Assembly: GCA_017654935.2 (NCBI GenBank)
Contig: CM065711.1
Location: 30,844,536 to 30,908,535 of the forward strand
DNA: 64,000 bases
Direction of reading: 5' to 3'
Source: Phymorhynchus buccinoides
Taxonomy: Eukaryota; Mollusca; Gastropoda; Neogastropoda; Raphitomidae
In this document: positions 23,401-33,765 of the stretch, in pieces
How the letters are laid out: each line of letters opens with the position of its first letter
How positions within the stretch are numbered: position 1 is the stretch's first letter
Notes under the pieces: generated by a model
The model's database searches: none
Told to the model about the DNA's origin: nothing
The model's input: the letters and a program-made list of their open reading frames with translations, nothing else
Program-made: the position numbers and the translations under genes

Positions 23401-23902
23401 TCCCCTGCTTCCACTGACTTCACACTGGGAGTTTTACGGCCAGACAGGCATCTGTATTCCTCTGCCAGTAACCACACGAGACTTCAAAGGAAAGGCATAT
23501 TCCTTTGGTGTCCTGATTGTTCTAAATTTCATTCTTCTTTTGATGATATCAGCAGGCCAATCTCTCATCTACCTGTCCATAAAAAGAAACGCCCTGACAA
23601 CCAACACAGGTAAGCGAGCACGAGACACCACCATAGCCCAGAGACTGATCACCGTTGCCATGACAGATTTCATGTGCTGGTTTCCCATTGGACTGTGTGG
23701 ATTTCTGGCACTGGCTGACGTCACAATCACCATGGAGATCACTGTGGCCCTGGCTATTTTCATTCTGCCGTTGAACTCCTCCCTGAATCCATTCCTGTAC
23801 ACATTCAACACCCTGGCTGAAAAGCGCAGACAGTCCAACGAGGCCAAGATTTTAACCTGGTTGGAGTCTCATGTAGATAAAGTTGATACAGATCATTTGT
23901 AA
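20493..23902 (+). CDS. Receptor 2: LDLa / lectin-like / LRR 7TM receptor (GRL101-like), copy A
   Basis: One long exon encodes the second receptor of the pair, about 850 bases after receptor 1. Counting from the open-frame start at 20,459, it has one CUB-like region (about 15-125), LDLa1 (133-167), a lectin-like domain (172-340), and LDLa2-5 (423-453, 461-487 degenerate, 529-605). These are followed by an LRR N-cap (608-622), LRRs (630-803) and 7TM (841-1114). Signalling residues are canonical for LGRs: D887 in TM2 (L-T-V-A-D-F-L-M-G), D945-R946-F947 after TM3, C-W-F-P with P1076 in TM6, and N-P-F-L-Y in TM7. No start ATG or signal peptide precedes the ectodomain. AG at 20,491-20,492 gives the same phase-1 acceptor as receptor 1. 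An alternative is AG at 20,451-20,452 behind a stronger pyrimidine tract. AATAAA signals lie about 30-60 bases after the stop. Confidence 0.88.
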
Positions 23903-24130
23903 TAGAAGATGGGGGAAGTGCTTAGAATGAAATAAAACGAAATGCTACGAAAAAATAAACTACAAAAAAGCAAGAAAAAATGTAATATTATTTATTGACA
24001 ATCTTATTTTCTTTCTTCACCACTAAAAATTAGAAGATGATTACATAATTGGAGTCCACCCCCCCCCCTTCCCATATGTATGTGTTCGTTTGTCCGTCCC
24101 TAAGGACGATGACCATGCTTCAACAGCTCG
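23903..24130. other. Receptor 2 3' UTR, no further gene (copy A)
   Basis: AT-rich sequence with AATAAA-type poly(A) signals at about 23,930 and 23,952. It ends in a C-rich run at 24,059-24,069 beside the antisense LINE. The copy B counterpart is 58,033-58,255. Confidence 0.5.
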
Positions 24131-24165
24131 TCCTTGTGGAAATCTAGGATGCTGGATGAGTTCGC

Positions 24166-24567
24166 ATATGGCTAGTGAGGCCAATGCGAGCCAGGAAGGA
24201 TCTCTGACAGTGAGGACAGGAGAAAGAGTTGGGGGGATCAGTCAGGGTGCAGAGCTAGTGAGGCTAAAGCGAGTCAGGAAGGATCTCTGACAGTGAGGAC
24301 AGTTGGGGGGAAGTCGGGGATGCAGAGCTAGCCAGGAAGGATCTCTGACAGTGAGGACAGGAGAAAGAGTTGGGGGGATCAGTCGGGGATGCAGAGCTAG
24401 TGAGGTCAAAGCGAGTCAGGAAGGATCTCTGACAGTGAGGACAGGAGAAAAGAGTTGGGGGGATCTGTCGGGGATGCCGAGCTAGTGAGGTCAAAGCGAG
24501 TCAGGAAGGATCTCTGACAGTGAGGACAGGAGAAAGAGTTGGGGGGATCTGTCGGGGATGCAGAGCT
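24166..24567 (-). repeat. 84-bp coding repeat of a zinc-finger half (copy A)
   Basis: Five units are present, one shortened to about 59 bp. On the minus strand a full unit encodes 28 residues (SSASPTDPPNSFSCPHCQRS then FLTRFDLT), which is the C-x2-C half of the terminal C2H2 finger without its histidine half. Only the last unit (lowest coordinate) continues into H-M-R-T-H. Confidence 0.88.
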
Positions 24568-25876
24568 GCGACTGTTTAGGTGGATCTTGCGTGCCTCACG
24601 CTTTGCCTGAGATGTCTCGATACGGTGCGCTTCGAAGTTGGTGGCTCCCTTTGTTACTGCACCACGCCATGCTGGTCTGTTATGTGCAAGGGTTTCCCAT
24701 GAGGAGACATTGATGTTGAAGTTCTTTAGGGACACTTTGAGGGTGTCTCTAAATCTCAACTTTGGTCTACCAAGACTCTGTTCACCAGTCTTCAGTTCTC
24801 CATAGAAGACACGTTTTGGTAGTCGATTGTCAGACATTCTGACGACATGCCCAGCCCAGCGTAGTTGTGACTTGTGGAGTAGTGTGAAGATACTAGGCAT
24901 GTCCGTCCGCTCAAGAATCTCGGTGTCAGGGATTTTGTCCTGCCATTTCACTCTCAAGATCCTGTGGAGATCATGCATACAGCAGAGTGGTGAGGACAAT
25001 GGCTCTGTATACTTTCAGTTTGGTTGAGAGGCTCACTCCTTCACGATCCCAAACCGATGCATTCTCAAAGTCTGTCGAAGGCAGAGCTTGCCTTTGCGAT
25101 TCTAGCATCTGTTTCATCATCAATGTTTACACTGCGAGATAGCGTGCTGCTCAGATAGGTGAACTTGTCCACCGCCGCCAGTGTCTGACCATTCACTGTC
25201 ACTGTGGGTTCCTTAGTCCATGGAGCACTGCATGTCTTCTTGATTTCCAGCATTGAGGGCACAGTCATCAGCAAGCATGAGTTATCTCAGCCTGTCAACC
25301 TGGACCTTGGTCTTTGCCTGGAGGCGTTGTACGTTGAACAGCTTCCCATCCATTCTGTATCTGATGTCAATGCCAGGGTCGTCTACTTGAAAGGCATGTG
25401 TCAGCATCGATGTGAACATCATGCTGAACAGTGTTGGAGCAAGCACACAGCCTTGTTTCACTCCACTGGTGACAGTAAATGGAGCGGATGGCTCTCCATC
25501 ATTGAGGACTTGGGCTTGCATGCTATCACGGAAGTGGCGGACTGTCTGGATGCATTTTGGTGGGCAGCCAAACTTGCTGATTATCTTCCACAATCCTTCA
25601 CGACTGATTGTTTCAAATGCTTCCGTGAGGTCGACGAAAGTGGTGTTGAGGTCGACGGTTTGTTCTGGACACTTCTCCCGCAGCTGGCGTGCAGCAAACA
25701 CCATGTCTATTGTTCCTCGTTCCTTTTAATAGCCACACTGGCTCTCTGGCAAGAGGTCTTGTTCAAGGTGTTTTATTAGCTGATTAAGCAGGGCAAGGAC
25801 TTTTACAGCAATGCTCAAGAGCGAGATGCCCCTGTGGTTTTCACACACCTGTTTGTTGCCCTCCCTCTTCCATATG

Positions 25877-25887
25877 TACACACACAC

Positions 25888-25963
<76 letters not shown>

Positions 25964-25976
25964 ACACACACACATT
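25877..25976. repeat. (CA)n microsatellite inside antisense LINE (copy A)
   Basis: CA dinucleotides with a few CATA interruptions. The copy B equivalent at 60,026-60,135 is longer. Confidence 0.93.
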
Positions 25977-26171
25977 TACACCCCACCTCATATATGCGCA
26001 TAAAATCTACACAGTCACTCACCCACCCACTATTCAAGCCACAATCACGCATATATTCAGCCCACAATCTCCCACCCCCTACCCCGCATATCCCCTCTTC
26101 CACATACAGCATCACCCATTCTTCCCCTTTTCAAGATCCTTGTTATCAAGGAAGACTATTAATATATACTA

Positions 26172-26830
26172 TTATACGTGTTTCCCTTCCACAGAGACAA
26201 AAACAGGTTTACTCACACGAATATTTATCCCACACTCCGTGGGCTTCTTCAGCATTCTGTTAGAAGAAAGATTTGCTTGTGGTGAGTATATTTCACTTGC
26301 ATTTGTTTGTTCACAGGTAGGATGAATTGACAGTCTGTGTAGGCTACCAATAGTAGAATTGCTGACTGGTGGTAAGTCAATACCAAGATCTCTCTTGAAA
26401 CTTTGTTTTGTCAGCCTAATGTTGATGCCTTCTTTATTGTCCTTTTTGACAGGATGCAGTTCTGTTTCAACGATGCTGGAGAGGGTTAAATCAAGAGAAT
26501 GGCCACATTCAGTGAGGTGGGGGTAGAAGGCAGAGTCCTTTCTTGTTTGATGTGCCTTGAACCTGTTTATGAAGGTCCTTTCAGCTTCCCCAATGTAATC
26601 TTCACTACAATCAGACCACTGAATGTGGTAGACTGCTCCACAACACTTTGCTTTTGCCAGTTTTGTCTTTGACACGGACAAGTTGGTTTCTCAAGGAATT
26701 AGCAGGTTTGTGGAAAATCCTTACTCTGTGTCGCTTGAAGGACCGAGCAAGTCTCCCAAATACACCTTTCACGAAAGGAATACCTACTGAGAGTTCGTCT
26801 GCTGATGGCTTGTATCTACCGGCTTAGGGG
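26172..26830 (-). pseudogene. PLE GIY-YIG endonuclease domain, antisense (copy A)
   Basis: The minus strand reads VGIPFVKGVFGRLARSFKRH, then RIFHKPANSLRNQLVRVKDK, the region between RT and endonuclease in PLEs. After a frame shift it continues CCGAVYHIQWSDCSEDYIGEAERTF (the GIY-YIG core, with C-x-A-V-Y and Y-I-G-E). Next come INRFKAHQTRKDSAFYPHLTECGH, a Glu-containing VETELHPVKK, and KEGINIRLTKQSFKRDLG. The domain is full length apart from the shift near 26,680. No RT was recognised upstream, so the element is 5'-truncated. It is a different PLE lineage from the one at 3,290-8,221. Confidence 0.82.
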
Positions 26831-27690
26831 CATTAAAATCCATTAGGGGTATCCATTTTACTGGAGGGCATTTCTGACATGGTTTTGTTCAGATTTATTG
26901 TCTGCCGCCTTTGTCGGTATGACATAAGTCCGATGGAGCAGGGTTCGAACCACAGATTGTTTATGTTCCAGGGGCGATGTGAATCAAAACTCAGATATTG
27001 ATCTGTATGGATGGAACAGGGTTCGTACCACAAATTTGTTATATACCAGGGGGTGATGTGAGTAAAAATTCAGATACTGATCTGTGTGGGTGGCCTTCCT
27101 GTAAACTGCAGCTGTTATGATACCGTCAGCTTTTCTCTTCAGTAGGTTTTCCAGAAATGTAATGTTGCCCTCCTTTCCTTCTCTACTTCACAGGTGTTAG
27201 AATCAATGGAGTTGATGTGGGGATAGATATGTAGGTGAAGACAGTGTTCCTTTGTACAGTTGATGATTCCTCTCCCTTGTGTTTGCCTTGTGTGTCATTC
27301 CCTAGCTTGGTTGGTGGTTGGGGGTAGTGAAAAGAGAAGAAACAGTTCTGAGACCAGAGAAACGTGAAGGAAAACAGCACGTTGATGACAGTGCGCCTAA
27401 AGATCGAATGGTGATTATGTTATTATGCAGGCATTTGAGGAAAATGTGATCATGGATCAGCGCTGGTAGCGTGCAAGTGTTGCCCTGGCGGTACTGAGTT
27501 GACACAGTACTGAAGTGATGATACTAATGTGCAGCAAATATACTTGCAGTATTGGTGTGTGCTTCAAAACAGCGTAACCTCAGAATGTTGGCATGTTTTT
27601 GTTGACGTCCATCCCAACTCCTTCTTCTGAATAGAAGTGGGAGTTCAACACTAGCGATTAAAGTCATGTTCTGATAATTCTGATCGACAT
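26831..27690. other. Probable further PLE or flanking sequence, no gene seen (copy A)
   Basis: Short minus-strand open pieces such as QYRQGNTCTLPALIHDHIFLK (27,400s) may be part of the same PLE, but I cannot align them to RT motifs. The same applies to the copy B counterpart at 60,992-61,825. Confidence 0.35.
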
Positions 27691-28402
27691 ATTAATGTTG
27701 TTAACGTTTTGATGATTCTCATAGTCATGTGGTGTTCGTGGTTGGGTGATTGTGTTCAGCAAATGTTAGTGTTTTGATGATTCTGATCGGCATAATGTTG
27801 TTAGTGGTTTGATGATTCTGATTGGCATAATGTTGTTAGTGTTTTGATGATGCTGATCGGCATAATGTTGTTAGTGTTTTGATGATTCTGATCGGCATAA
27901 TGTTGTTAGTGTTTTAGTGTTTTGATGATTCTGATCAGCAAATGTTAGTGTTTTGATGATTCTGACCGACATATGTTGTTAGTGGTTTGATGATTCTGAT
28001 CGGCATATGTTGTTAGTGGTTTGGTGATTCTGATCGGCATATGTTGTTAGTGGTTTGGTGATTCTGATCAGCATATGTTGTTAGTGGTTTGATGATTCTG
28101 ATCAGCATAATTGTTAGTGGTTTGGTGATTCTGATCGGCATAATGTTGTTAGTGTTTTGATGATTCTGATCAGCAAATGTTAGTGTTTTGATGATTCTGA
28201 TCGGCATATGTTGTTAGTGTTTTGATTATTCTGATCAGCAAATGTTAGTGTTTTGATGATTCTGATTGGCATATGTTGTTAGTGTTTTGATTATTCTGAT
28301 CAGCAAATGTTAGTGTTTTGATGTGATCGGCATATGTTGTTCGTGGTTTGATGATTCTGATCAGCAAATGTTAGTGTTTTGATGATTCTGATCGGCCGAT
28401 GT
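27690..28402 (+). repeat. 31-35 bp interspersed minisatellite (copy A)
   Basis: About 20 units built on TTTTGATGATTCTGATC. They come in two interleaved forms: a long form continuing GGCATAATGTTGTTAGTG and a short form continuing AGCAAATGTTAGTG. Units vary by single bases and small indels. No reading frame of interest. Confidence 0.92.
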
Positions 28403-29265
28403 TTTGTTCCAGTAACTTGTGCTTCAATGTACTATTGGGGAAAAAAAGTAGTTTTGAAACAATGAAAATGGTCGTGTTGTACATCTGTTTTCCTCATTGG
28501 GTTAGTGTTTTGTCTGCCACGCTGAGCCCTTGCTTCTGTCTTGTGGTGTGTTTTGTTTGTGTAACCTTCTTCACTATGTCTTGTGTTTGCATTTGCAGTG
28601 CCTGGACTGAATAAGCCTGTTGTGTATCCGAGCTGAAAACCCCCAAAAACAAACCTGTTAAAGTAACGTTGTTAAAACAATGTTATTATGACAAGAATCA
28701 TAGTATTGGAGCCAACCACCTTCCACACATTCACACACACAAAACGGAGCACATGTCACCATACTAACTGGTTGAATCACATCCTAGCTTCGTCTCAACG
28801 TCTCAAACTGGCCAATGAGTTGTGTGATGACTTAACTGAACACTCCGGTTGTTGACAGTTTGGAACGTTATTCACAACAGTCATCAGCAGCAATACAACC
28901 GATGACGATGGAGGACACATTGACGTACTTGCTCTTTTATCACTATACCTTTCACTATACCTTTGGCATTAGTTTTGTATTTGTTTTTTGGTACATTGTA
29001 GTCACAAAGACTTAGGGGCCATTTCCACAAGCATTTTCTACCGGTCTCAGAGCGGTTTGAAAGCGGTTCTGTGCATTTACATTACACGTGAAACAGTTTG
29101 ATCAAAAGCGCTCTCAGACCTGCTAGCGTCCAGCTAGGCCCGAGACTGGTTTTGGTCTGTTTGGATGCCAGACTTCTCTGGAATGTGCCCCCTCCCTTAC
29201 CGCTTCGCAGGCAATTTCTCAGAGCAGTGCAGTTTTTTCCCCCCCTTTTCTTTTATCTCACGAAA
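28403..29265. other. Non-coding, possible promoter/5' UTR of the SANT-like ORF (copy A)
   Basis: No gene recognised. A GGTTTGAAAGCGGTT / CTACCGGTCTCAGAGCGG stretch at about 29,040-29,065 lies upstream of the SANT-like ORF. The copy B counterpart is 62,573-63,406. Confidence 0.4.
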
Positions 29266-29475
29266 ATGGACGACGAAGCTTCAAGAGGGTGTGTTTGGAG
29301 TTCTGACGAAACAAGTTTGTTGATTGATGTGTGGTCGGATGACCAAATACAAGTCGAATTGAATGGAGGGAAAAGAAACGTTTTAGTTTTTGCGCGCATT
29401 GCAAAAAAATTAAAAGAGGATCACGGCATTGACCGCACCAGCTTCCGATGTCGTAACAAAATCATGCGTGGTTGA
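29266..29475 (+). CDS. Short SANT/Myb-like ORF (copy A), truncated domain
   Basis: From ATG 29,266 the ORF begins MDDEASRGCVWSSDETSLL and continues IDVWSDDQIQVELNGGKRN, VLVFARIAKKLKEDHGI, then CRNKI-M-R-G and stop. It resembles the trihelix/SANT-type domain of transposon-derived and host DNA-binding proteins (W-S-x2-E-T-x2-L-I-x-V-W, R-N-x2-V-F-x2-I-A, and C-R-x-K-I near the end). Normally the domain continues a further 20 or so residues after C-R-N-K-I. Here it stops after 69 residues. It could be a first exon (though no clear donor), a decayed PIF/Harbinger-type Myb gene, or a stub. Confidence 0.5.
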   Translation: MDDEASRGCVWSSDETSLLIDVWSDDQIQVELNGGKRNVLVFARIAKKLKEDHGIDRTSFRCRNKIMRG

Positions 29476-29659
29476 TGCTGAAAGTCTAGTGCCTGAATGT
29501 TGCACAGACAAGATGAAGCAAACAATGACAGAAACAATGAAATCAATCGCTTTCTTCTCTGTGCACTCTCATCAGTCAGAAATCTCAATCTCTGAGCTCT
29601 TTGCCTTCTCCTCCTAGTCAAGCAGGAACAGAGTGAAACACTATGGAGCTCAAAATGAT

Positions 29660-29830
29660 AAAATACCAGTTAGCTACTTTAATGGCTTTAATATACCAGT
29701 AAGTAGTTAACTATATTTCTTATTCTAAGTTAAGTAGTTAACGGTTATTCAACGTCCGATTCCGCCAAAAGAAAAGTAAGGTAAACTGCTAAGTGGCTTC
29801 AGAAACTATCAATCACTTAACTGGGGTTTT
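29660..29830. repeat. Short TTAACTAC / GTAGTTAA repeat cluster (copy A)
   Basis: Several imperfect direct and inverted copies of AGTTAAGTAGTTAACT. The related copy B cluster is at about 63,842-63,990. It could fold into hairpins and may be a MITE remnant. Confidence 0.5.
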
Positions 29831-29890
29831 TTAACACGAAATCCACATGATGTTACTGCAGATCAGCAATCTTTCCCATTTTACACTGTG

Positions 29891-30390
29891 NNNNNNNNNN
29901 NNNNNNNNNNNNNNNNNNNNNNNNNNNNNNNNNNNNNNNNNNNNNNNNNNNNNNNNNNNNNNNNNNNNNNNNNNNNNNNNNNNNNNNNNNNNNNNNNNNN
30001 NNNNNNNNNNNNNNNNNNNNNNNNNNNNNNNNNNNNNNNNNNNNNNNNNNNNNNNNNNNNNNNNNNNNNNNNNNNNNNNNNNNNNNNNNNNNNNNNNNNN
30101 NNNNNNNNNNNNNNNNNNNNNNNNNNNNNNNNNNNNNNNNNNNNNNNNNNNNNNNNNNNNNNNNNNNNNNNNNNNNNNNNNNNNNNNNNNNNNNNNNNNN
30201 NNNNNNNNNNNNNNNNNNNNNNNNNNNNNNNNNNNNNNNNNNNNNNNNNNNNNNNNNNNNNNNNNNNNNNNNNNNNNNNNNNNNNNNNNNNNNNNNNNNN
30301 NNNNNNNNNNNNNNNNNNNNNNNNNNNNNNNNNNNNNNNNNNNNNNNNNNNNNNNNNNNNNNNNNNNNNNNNNNNNNNNNNNNNNNNNNN
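29891..30390. other. Assembly gap, 500 N
   Basis: Exactly 500 N, a round-number scaffold gap of unknown true size. Open frames running through it have no meaning. Confidence 0.99.
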
Positions 30391-31780
30391 TCTTACCACA
30401 GTACGGCGGCCGTCTGAGCAGAAGAGAGGACATCTCAACATTCTTGGACCCCTTCTGCCAGCACCGCCGCACGACAACGATAGCTTTTCCCAGCGTGACG
30501 TCACATTCCATGCGGCTGTCCAACGTTGGATCATCAATTCGTTGAGCTTGCTCCGAACCCAGGTCTCTGAGGAGGATCAGGACCACTTTCTTCGAGGACT
30601 GTCTTCCACCTCTGCCTCCACCAACGACGTCTTTTCCTGTCACCTCTTCACGTCGTTGGATTTGATTCTCTCGTAAGCATAAATAGGGCACTAAGGTTTT
30701 GTTTTTTTCATTTGTTTTTGCAGTTCGATGTTTTATTCGTCTGCATAGATGTTAGGGTTGTAGGACGTGCCACAAAAGTGGTATCCCTGGGAGGACTGCG
30801 CTGGCCACCCGAGCCCTTGCACAGCAGCTCTCCCAGGTAGTAGGGACTAGGACTCTAGCTAGCTAGTTTTTCACTGATTTTTACATTTACCTCTTTCCTC
30901 ACTATCTTTTTTTTCGACTTTCAAGTCGTTCTTGCCGGTCTGTCAGAGCCCCCCACTCGTAGGCTTTTTGCCGGTGGGTACGGTCTTCATAGAATAGCTT
31001 CTGTAGGGTAGTTCCATCTTCTTTAGGTTGTTTTGTTTTTGCCAGCCTCCTAAATTGTTGGAGGAGCTTGTGTGCAAGCCTAACAACTAAAATAGTTCAG
31101 AGTAAGTCTTTCTAAAAAACATAGGAATCTAGGTGCTTCTATCTTTAAAACAATCTACCCTTCCTCCTCAAAAGAGATAGAAACAATGTAAAATGTAATA
31201 ATATAAAGTATAAATTTGATAAAAGAAAGTAAAAATTGGATAAAATAAATTCTAACTTTCAAACTAAGCCTAAAGGCTAAGAAATAATACTATAAAAGAT
31301 TTTATAAAAAAACACTTGTTTGATAAATTTTTTATAACATTTAAAATCCAAATTAATCTGACAAAAGTCTAGGCAATATTGAGCCCTTGGGAGTTCTATT
31401 GGCTTAGGGTACTATAAAACTAATAACTGAAATAGATATTTTTCTTATATCAAAGTTAATTAATAAACTGGACTAACTACGGTGGTGGCCATCTGCTTAC
31501 TCCCGGAGCTTGTTATTAAGTGTGCCGGGAGTGATTTTTGGTCATAGCCGGGACAAGATTATGACACCAGTCAGCTAAACAATTGTAAACATTTGATTGG
31601 TTCTCGCGGGGGCCGAAACATTTTGATTGGTTCCCGCGGGAAACAAAACAGGTAAAATGTAAAAACGTCTGGGTTTTTTTTCGATACGGCCACGGGGAGA
31701 CTTTGGTTCCCTCCTGGTCTCTTCTGAAGGACACTAGGCTTGTCTTGTAATAAAATTAACTTAGATTAACTTAGATTATA
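30391..31780 (+). other. Sequence upstream of LINE ORF1, probably including its 5' UTR
   Basis: The element's 5' end could not be fixed. 30,391-30,676 has an open plus-strand frame (…ILGPLLPAPPHDND, SLLRTQVSEEDQDHFLRGL) that I do not recognise. 31,080-31,470 is very AT-rich. 31,591-31,643 holds a repeated inverted-CCAAT motif. Confidence 0.45.
31591..31643 (-). promoter_or_regulatory. Paired inverted CCAAT boxes with GC palindrome upstream of LINE ORF1
   Basis: GATTGGTTCTCGCGGG (31,595-31,610) and GATTGGTTCCCGCGGG (31,625-31,640) are 30 bp apart. Each has ATTGG, the reverse of CCAAT. The second forms a perfect 12-base palindrome TTCCCGCGGGAA (31,631-31,642) that resembles an E2F-type site. 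They lie about 180 bases before ORF1. A promoter role is inferred from motif content only. Confidence 0.4.
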
Positions 31781-31819
31781 GTGGTAAAATATAGTTGTAA
31801 ATTAATATTAACAAGATTT

Positions 31820-33742
31820 ATGAATATGGCTAACTTTGAAGTACTGTCCAACTTTCTGGACACCAGCACTGAAGAAGAATCAATTTTCACAGTAGGACCT
31901 GTGACAAAGATTACAAATGAAGTTTTAAAACAAACTTCAACAAGGAAATCAAAAAGAAAATCAAGGCATTCTGATGATGAACCAAGTAGCCCTGAAACGA
32001 CGGGTCCAAAAGACAAAAAAAACAAAGAAGATTTGGGGACAATGGAGGACACAGAAACTGATAGTCCCTTGTCTCCCACTATTGAAATAGACACAAGCTC
32101 AACCCCGGAGATGACCTCTGAGGCTCCCCGGGGTGATAAGAAACGGGGTTCACCCAAGGCTCCCTCCTTGATAGAGGAGCCCATTTCGATCTGGGGCCCC
32201 AAAGAACAAATTCAAAAGGATAAAGAGACAGATTCAGACTCTGATTCAGATGAGGGTGGGGACTTCGTCGAAGTTCGCCAACAGCGAAGACGCCCCCCCC
32301 CTCGTCAACAGAACACAGTGCCACCCATTTTTTTGGAGTACCCAGTGATCCTGGAGGATCTGTGCACAGGCACGGCTACCTTCAGGGCACTGGGTCCCAC
32401 AACAAATCTGAAAATTTTCCGAAACAACGTGGGGGACATCCTTAGCCAGAGGCCACTAAATGGAAACAGATGGCTGATTGGCTGTAAGTCAGCCTCTCAG
32501 CAATATAAACTATCAAAATTAACCTCCATTTCAGCCATAAATATCAAATGTACCGTTCCTGAGGCCACCACTGAGGGGGTAATTAAGCCGATCCCCTTCG
32601 AAGAAGATCTCGAAGACCTCAAGACTTATATACCAAATGCCAAGTCTATTCAAAGATTAAACAACAGAGACGGCACAGAATCTCGTGCCATCAAAATTAT
32701 CTTCACAAATCCAATACTGCCTGCATTGGTGAAGATCGATGCCCAGGAGTTCCCTGTGGCGCCATACGTGGCCCCGGTGCGACGGTGCCGCAGGTGCGCC
32801 CGATACGGGCACGGTCCCAACCAATGCAGAGCGAAAGTGGAAATTTGCACCAGGTGCTCTGCCCCTGGACATTCAGCACAATCGTGCAACCAAATTCATA
32901 AGTGTGTAAACTGTGGCGGCGGACATTCTGCCGCCTATCAAGGATGCCCTCAGTATCAGCTGAGACTGAGGGCCAACAAAATCAGAGGAGAAGCTTTCTT
33001 GCCCTACAGTGAGGCCATCAGGAGGGCAAAAAACAACTTACAAATAGAGAAAGAACAAAAAGAAAAACTACCTAAAATAAACACCCCCACAGTGGACCCT
33101 AGCTGGAGAGTTCAGCCGATCCCACTTGGGGGGTCGGTTGACTCATACGCCAGTAGGGTCAAAAACAGCAAAATCATAATAAAGCCTAAAGATCAGCCTC
33201 TTCCGGCTCCCCTAGACCAGTCACAGGTGGAGGTTATGGAGGAGGCGGAGGTGATCACCTCTTCACCCACAACCCTGAAACGTAAAAAAAAGAAAAAAAG
33301 AAAAAAATCACACAGAAACACAGAACAAATTACTGAAGAACAAGTTGAAGAAATGATAACAAAACAACTGACAAAAATGACTGAGACCATAATGACTACT
33401 ATAACTAAGCACATTGACAACACACTGACTAAACAAACTCATACAGCAACTTCTCAATTAGTTAATCTGAATATTCCTAAAGAAGACAACAAATCCATTA
33501 AAGAATCTTTCATAACACGTATTCTACGTAGTCTGGCACAAGCCAGAACTTCAAATCAGCCAAAGACCTTAATTGAGGATTTATCCTCTTTAATCACAGA
33601 TTCTGACGACCATCCCATAGATCCAAGAAATGCGATAAATATGATGCAACTGGCAGAGATTGCCTGTGGTGCCTCACCAGCACCACAGACAACAAGACTT
33701 AGGTTAGGCTCGCAGAAAACAAAAACCAAAGTTCCTCCTTAA
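31820..33742 (+). CDS. LINE ORF1, gag-like protein with three CCHC knuckles
   Basis: 640 codons from the first ATG (31,820; a second ATG lies two codons on). The protein is expected to bind the element's RNA. The N-terminal 180 residues are Ser/Glu/Lys-rich and look disordered. The central 200 hold a gag-like domain, with an RRM-like region suggested by ILEDLCTGTATFRAL. Three zinc knuckles follow (near 32,788-32,935): CRRCARYGHGPNQC, CTRCSAPGHSAQSC, and CVNCGGGHSAAYQGC, the last with shorter C-to-H spacing as in Jockey/I elements. The C-terminal part has a Lys-rich KRKKKKKRKK basic patch. No frameshift is seen, so the ORF appears intact. Confidence 0.85.
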   Translation: MNMANFEVLSNFLDTSTEEESIFTVGPVTKITNEVLKQTSTRKSKRKSRHSDDEPSSPETTGPKDKKNKEDLGTMEDTETDSPLSPTIEIDTSSTPEMTSEAPRGDKKRGSPKAPSLIEEPISIWGPKEQIQKDKETDSDSDSDEGGDFVEVRQQRRRPPPRQQNTVPPIFLEYPVILEDLCTGTATFRALGPTTNLKIFRNNVGDILSQRPLNGNRWLIGCKSASQQYKLSKLTSISAINIKCTVPEATTEGVIKPIPFEEDLEDLKTYIPNAKSIQRLNNRDGTESRAIKIIFTNPILPALVKIDAQEFPVAPYVAPVRRCRRCARYGHGPNQCRAKVEICTRCSAPGHSAQSCNQIHKCVNCGGGHSAAYQGCPQYQLRLRANKIRGEAFLPYSEAIRRAKNNLQIEKEQKEKLPKINTPTVDPSWRVQPIPLGGSVDSYASRVKNSKIIIKPKDQPLPAPLDQSQVEVMEEAEVITSSPTTLKRKKKKKRKKSHRNTEQITEEQVEEMITKQLTKMTETIMTTITKHIDNTLTKQTHTATSQLVNLNIPKEDNKSIKESFITRILRSLAQARTSNQPKTLIEDLSSLITDSDDHPIDPRNAINMMQLAEIACGASPAPQTTRLRLGSQKTKTKVPP

Positions 33743-33765
33743 TTCCTATAATTGACTAGTTTTAA

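Larger units (their letters stand above)
24130..26000 (-). pseudogene. Non-LTR retrotransposon ORF2 with C-terminal C2H2 finger, antisense (copy A)
   Basis: Minus-strand order from high to low coordinate: KREGNKQVCENHRGISLLSI, LEQDLLPESQCGY, FVDLTEAFETISREGLWKI (RT box with D), SGVKQGCVLAPTLFSMMF, LADDCAL (catalytic D-D), DKFTYLSSTLSRSVNIDDE, KWQDKIPDTEILER, LRWAGHVVRMSDNRLPKRVF and GRPKLRFRDTLK. The end is a C2H2 finger (C-P-H-C-Q-R-S-F-L, then H-M-R-T-H) and a stop near 24,148. Several frameshifts separate the pieces. A CA microsatellite sits inside the N-terminal part at 25,877-25,976, and the finger region is expanded by 84-bp repeats. It resembles common molluscan APE-type LINEs. The clade is not assigned. 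Confidence 0.82.

Noticed and set aside
29831..30691. ORFs spanning the N gap
   Set aside because: Most of the translation is unknown bases. Only the 30,391-30,676 side is real sequence, and it is unrecognised.
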